DNA of 7,974 nucleotides from Lishizhenia sp. (GTDB lineage Bacteria; Bacteroidota; Bacteroidia; Flavobacteriales_D; Crocinitomicaceae). The notes beneath the pieces were generated by a model that did not search any database, was not told where the DNA came from, and saw nothing but the letters and a program-made list of their open reading frames with translations. Of the stretch, positions 6,969 through 7,974 are shown one piece after another; within the stretch, counting starts at the first letter, position 1; each line of letters opens with the position of its first letter. The position numbers and the translations under genes were made by a program. The stretch spans positions 1-7,974 of the forward strand of contig SKHH01000265.1 in NCBI GenBank assembly GCA_007117055.1, given 5' to 3'.

Positions 6969-7808
6969 ATGAAGTGCTGGAAACATAAATACTACTTGCA
7001 TAAAGCTTGGTTTACTTTATTTTGTATCGTTTTTAATATCATCAATACATATGGCCAAGAAAAGAGTGATTCCATCTTACATGAACGTTTAGAATTGATT
7101 TTTGTAAGTTATTCCCATGAAGAGCCTTTTATGGATGAAACAATTGGATTAAGTGGTTTTTCTTCATTTAATTTAAAAATGTCCTTATTTCCAATCAATG
7201 AAATTCCACTAGGACTTCGATTAGGCTTCAGTTTTCGAGAAATAAATAGAACAAATGGAAACCCTCGGTATAGTATTCCTGAAAATGATTTAGACATAGA
7301 GGTATTAGATTTTCAGAATTTCAATTTATTTACACGTTCATATTTACAAATGGTATATACGCCAGTAATTAGAAACAATAAAATTAATCCATTTGTTGCA
7401 ATTGGTATTGCAAGGGGAAGAATTAAAAGTGGATTTAACCTTGAAGAGCGCACAACTTCTTTTGATTTTTGGAACGAAAGATTCGATGGTATTAATTCAT
7501 CTTCTTGGGCAAAAAGAGGTGAGTTAGGAATAACCACTAAATCTCAAAATAGTTTTTTTCGATTTTATGCTGGAATTACATGGTTTAGAACTTTTCAACC
7601 GTTGACTTTCGTCAATACATCTGAACGTCAGACATGCACAGGATACACCGATGGATCTGTTTTATGTCCAGAGTTTAATAATGCCGAGGCTTTTCCAATC
7701 ATTAGTTCTGAAGTTCCTTTTTATGTAGTCGTTCCGAAATACGAATCGATTATTAACTTAATTGGACTTCAATTTAGTATTGCTTTTTCATTTCCGAATT
7801 ATTCTTAA
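6969..7808 (+). CDS. Unrecognised secreted protein, probable outer-membrane beta-barrel
   Basis: I do not recognise this family. The 279-residue product starts with a Sec-type signal peptide: basic start (MKCWKHKYYLHK), hydrophobic core about 14-26, and a likely cut after TYG at position 29. The rest has no membrane helix. It alternates polar and apolar residues in short aromatic-rich strands, for example LGLRLGFSFRE (81-91), FNLFTRSYLQMVYTPV (118-133), PFVAIGIARGRI (141-152), FRFYAGITWFRTF (197-209) and the last strand LIGLQFSIAFSF (264-275), which ends close to the C-terminus as barrel proteins often do. The glycine- and aromatic-rich pattern fits small OmpA/OmpW-like barrels of Bacteroidota. 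Cys223 and Cys233 flank a loop and could form a disulfide. The gene stands 116 bases after the transporter on the same strand and may be its own unit. Barrel call is inference; function unknown. Confidence 0.75.
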   Translation: MKCWKHKYYLHKAWFTLFCIVFNIINTYGQEKSDSILHERLELIFVSYSHEEPFMDETIGLSGFSSFNLKMSLFPINEIPLGLRLGFSFREINRTNGNPRYSIPENDLDIEVLDFQNFNLFTRSYLQMVYTPVIRNNKINPFVAIGIARGRIKSGFNLEERTTSFDFWNERFDGINSSSWAKRGELGITTKSQNSFFRFYAGITWFRTFQPLTFVNTSERQTCTGYTDGSVLCPEFNNAEAFPIISSEVPFYVVVPKYESIINLIGLQFSIAFSFPNYS

Positions 7809-7841
7809 GAATAGTAATAGACATTGAAATCGTTTTCTATA

Positions 7842-7849
7842 TATTTTTG
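7842..7849 (+). promoter_or_regulatory. Bacteroidota-type -7 box near the right edge
   Basis: TATTTTTG matches TAnnTTTG exactly. A TTG at 7824-7826 lies 15 bases upstream, a little close for a -33 element. It would drive transcription from about 7855 toward the short ORF at 7866 and whatever gene starts at 7953. In such AT-rich DNA, chance matches are expected, so confidence is modest. Confidence 0.4.
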
Positions 7850-7865
7850 TCCTATAATTAATATT

Positions 7866-7949
7866 ATGTTAAATAGAGTTTTCCATAATCTTTTCCGTGA
7901 AAATATAAAACGCCTTCTACTTTCGTCAAAAAAAGATAAAATCCCATAA
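7866..7949 (+). CDS. Possible 27-residue basic leader peptide ORF (doubtful)
   Basis: ATG to TAA gives 27 residues beginning MLNRVFHNLF, with nine Lys or Arg and only two acidic residues. It sits about 11 bases after a plausible transcription start from the box at 7842-7849 and ends three bases before the ATG at 7953. No family is recognised. It may be a leader peptide, or simply untranslated leader sequence that happens to be open. Confidence 0.2.
   Translation: MLNRVFHNLFRENIKRLLLSSKKDKIP
7918..7925 (+). promoter_or_regulatory. Second -7-like box before the edge gene
   Basis: TACTTTCG differs from TAnnTTTG at one position and would start transcription near 7931, about 20 bases before the ATG at 7953. 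It competes with the exact box at 7842 as the promoter of the edge gene. No TTG was seen at the -33 distance. Confidence 0.3.
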
Positions 7950-7952
7950 CTC

Positions 7953-7974
7953 ATGGACGATAATTTTGAATTCC
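7953..7974 (+). CDS. Possible start of a gene running off the right edge
   Basis: ATG followed by six open codons (MDDNFEF) up to the window end. It lies about 20 bases after a -7-like box and three bases after the preceding short ORF. Seven codons are too few to name a family. Position after promoter-like sequence is the only support. Confidence 0.35.

Noticed and set aside
7800..7813. 14-base perfect palindrome at the stop of the putative barrel gene
   Set aside because: Its sequence is AT-rich and would form a weak hairpin with almost no loop and no T run, so it is not supported as a terminator. It also contains the coding end.
6877..7905. Apparent similarity between ATAATTTTCGTGAAGAA near 6885 and ATAATCTTTTCCGTGAA near 7886
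   Set aside because: The match needs gaps and is in AT-rich intergenic DNA. Too short and weak to call a repeat.

Overview
The window comes from an AT-rich genome that looks like Bacteroidota, most likely Flavobacteriales. The evidence is a YfhO-type giant membrane protein of the Bacteroidota kind, matches to the Bacteroidota -7 promoter consensus TAnnTTTG in front of genes, no consistent Shine-Dalgarno sites, and the protein style of the ribBA, ribD and lytic transglycosylase genes. No RNA genes, insertion sequences, CRISPR arrays or phage genes are visible. The ends are ordinary chromosomal sequence, and no stretch over 300 bases lacks a gene.

Left half, minus strand. Reading from high to low coordinates come ribBA (4786 to 3572), a 178-base gap, an MltF-like lytic transglycosylase lipoprotein (3393 to 1945), a 109-base gap, and a YfhO-family polytopic membrane protein that starts at 1835 and runs off the left edge with its first 611 codons present. 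The last two act at the cell envelope: one cuts peptidoglycan, the other is a GT-C-like membrane protein of unknown substrate.

Right half, plus strand. ribD (about 4952 to 5998) is divergent from ribBA. It overlaps by 4 bases (ATGA) a ten-helix EamA/DMT transporter (5995 to 6852). A 116-base gap leads to an unrecognised secreted, probably outer-membrane beta-barrel protein (6969 to 7808). The last 166 bases hold a promoter-like site, a doubtful 27-codon ORF and the likely first codons of another gene.

How they fit together. RibBA supplies both starting materials of riboflavin synthesis: the pyrimidine from GTP, and 3,4-dihydroxybutanone phosphate from ribulose 5-phosphate. RibD does the next deamination and reduction on the pyrimidine branch. 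The two genes share a 165-base divergent promoter region with no recognisable FMN riboswitch. The tight coupling of the EamA transporter to ribD is the most suggestive functional lead, because EamA-type flavin transporters (RibN, ImpX) are known elsewhere. That transporter gene also carries a run of eight G in an AT-rich context, a possible slippage site. I did not find a clearly new multi-gene system. The leads are the candidate flavin transporter, its G8 tract, the TTG starts, and the short ORF at the right edge.
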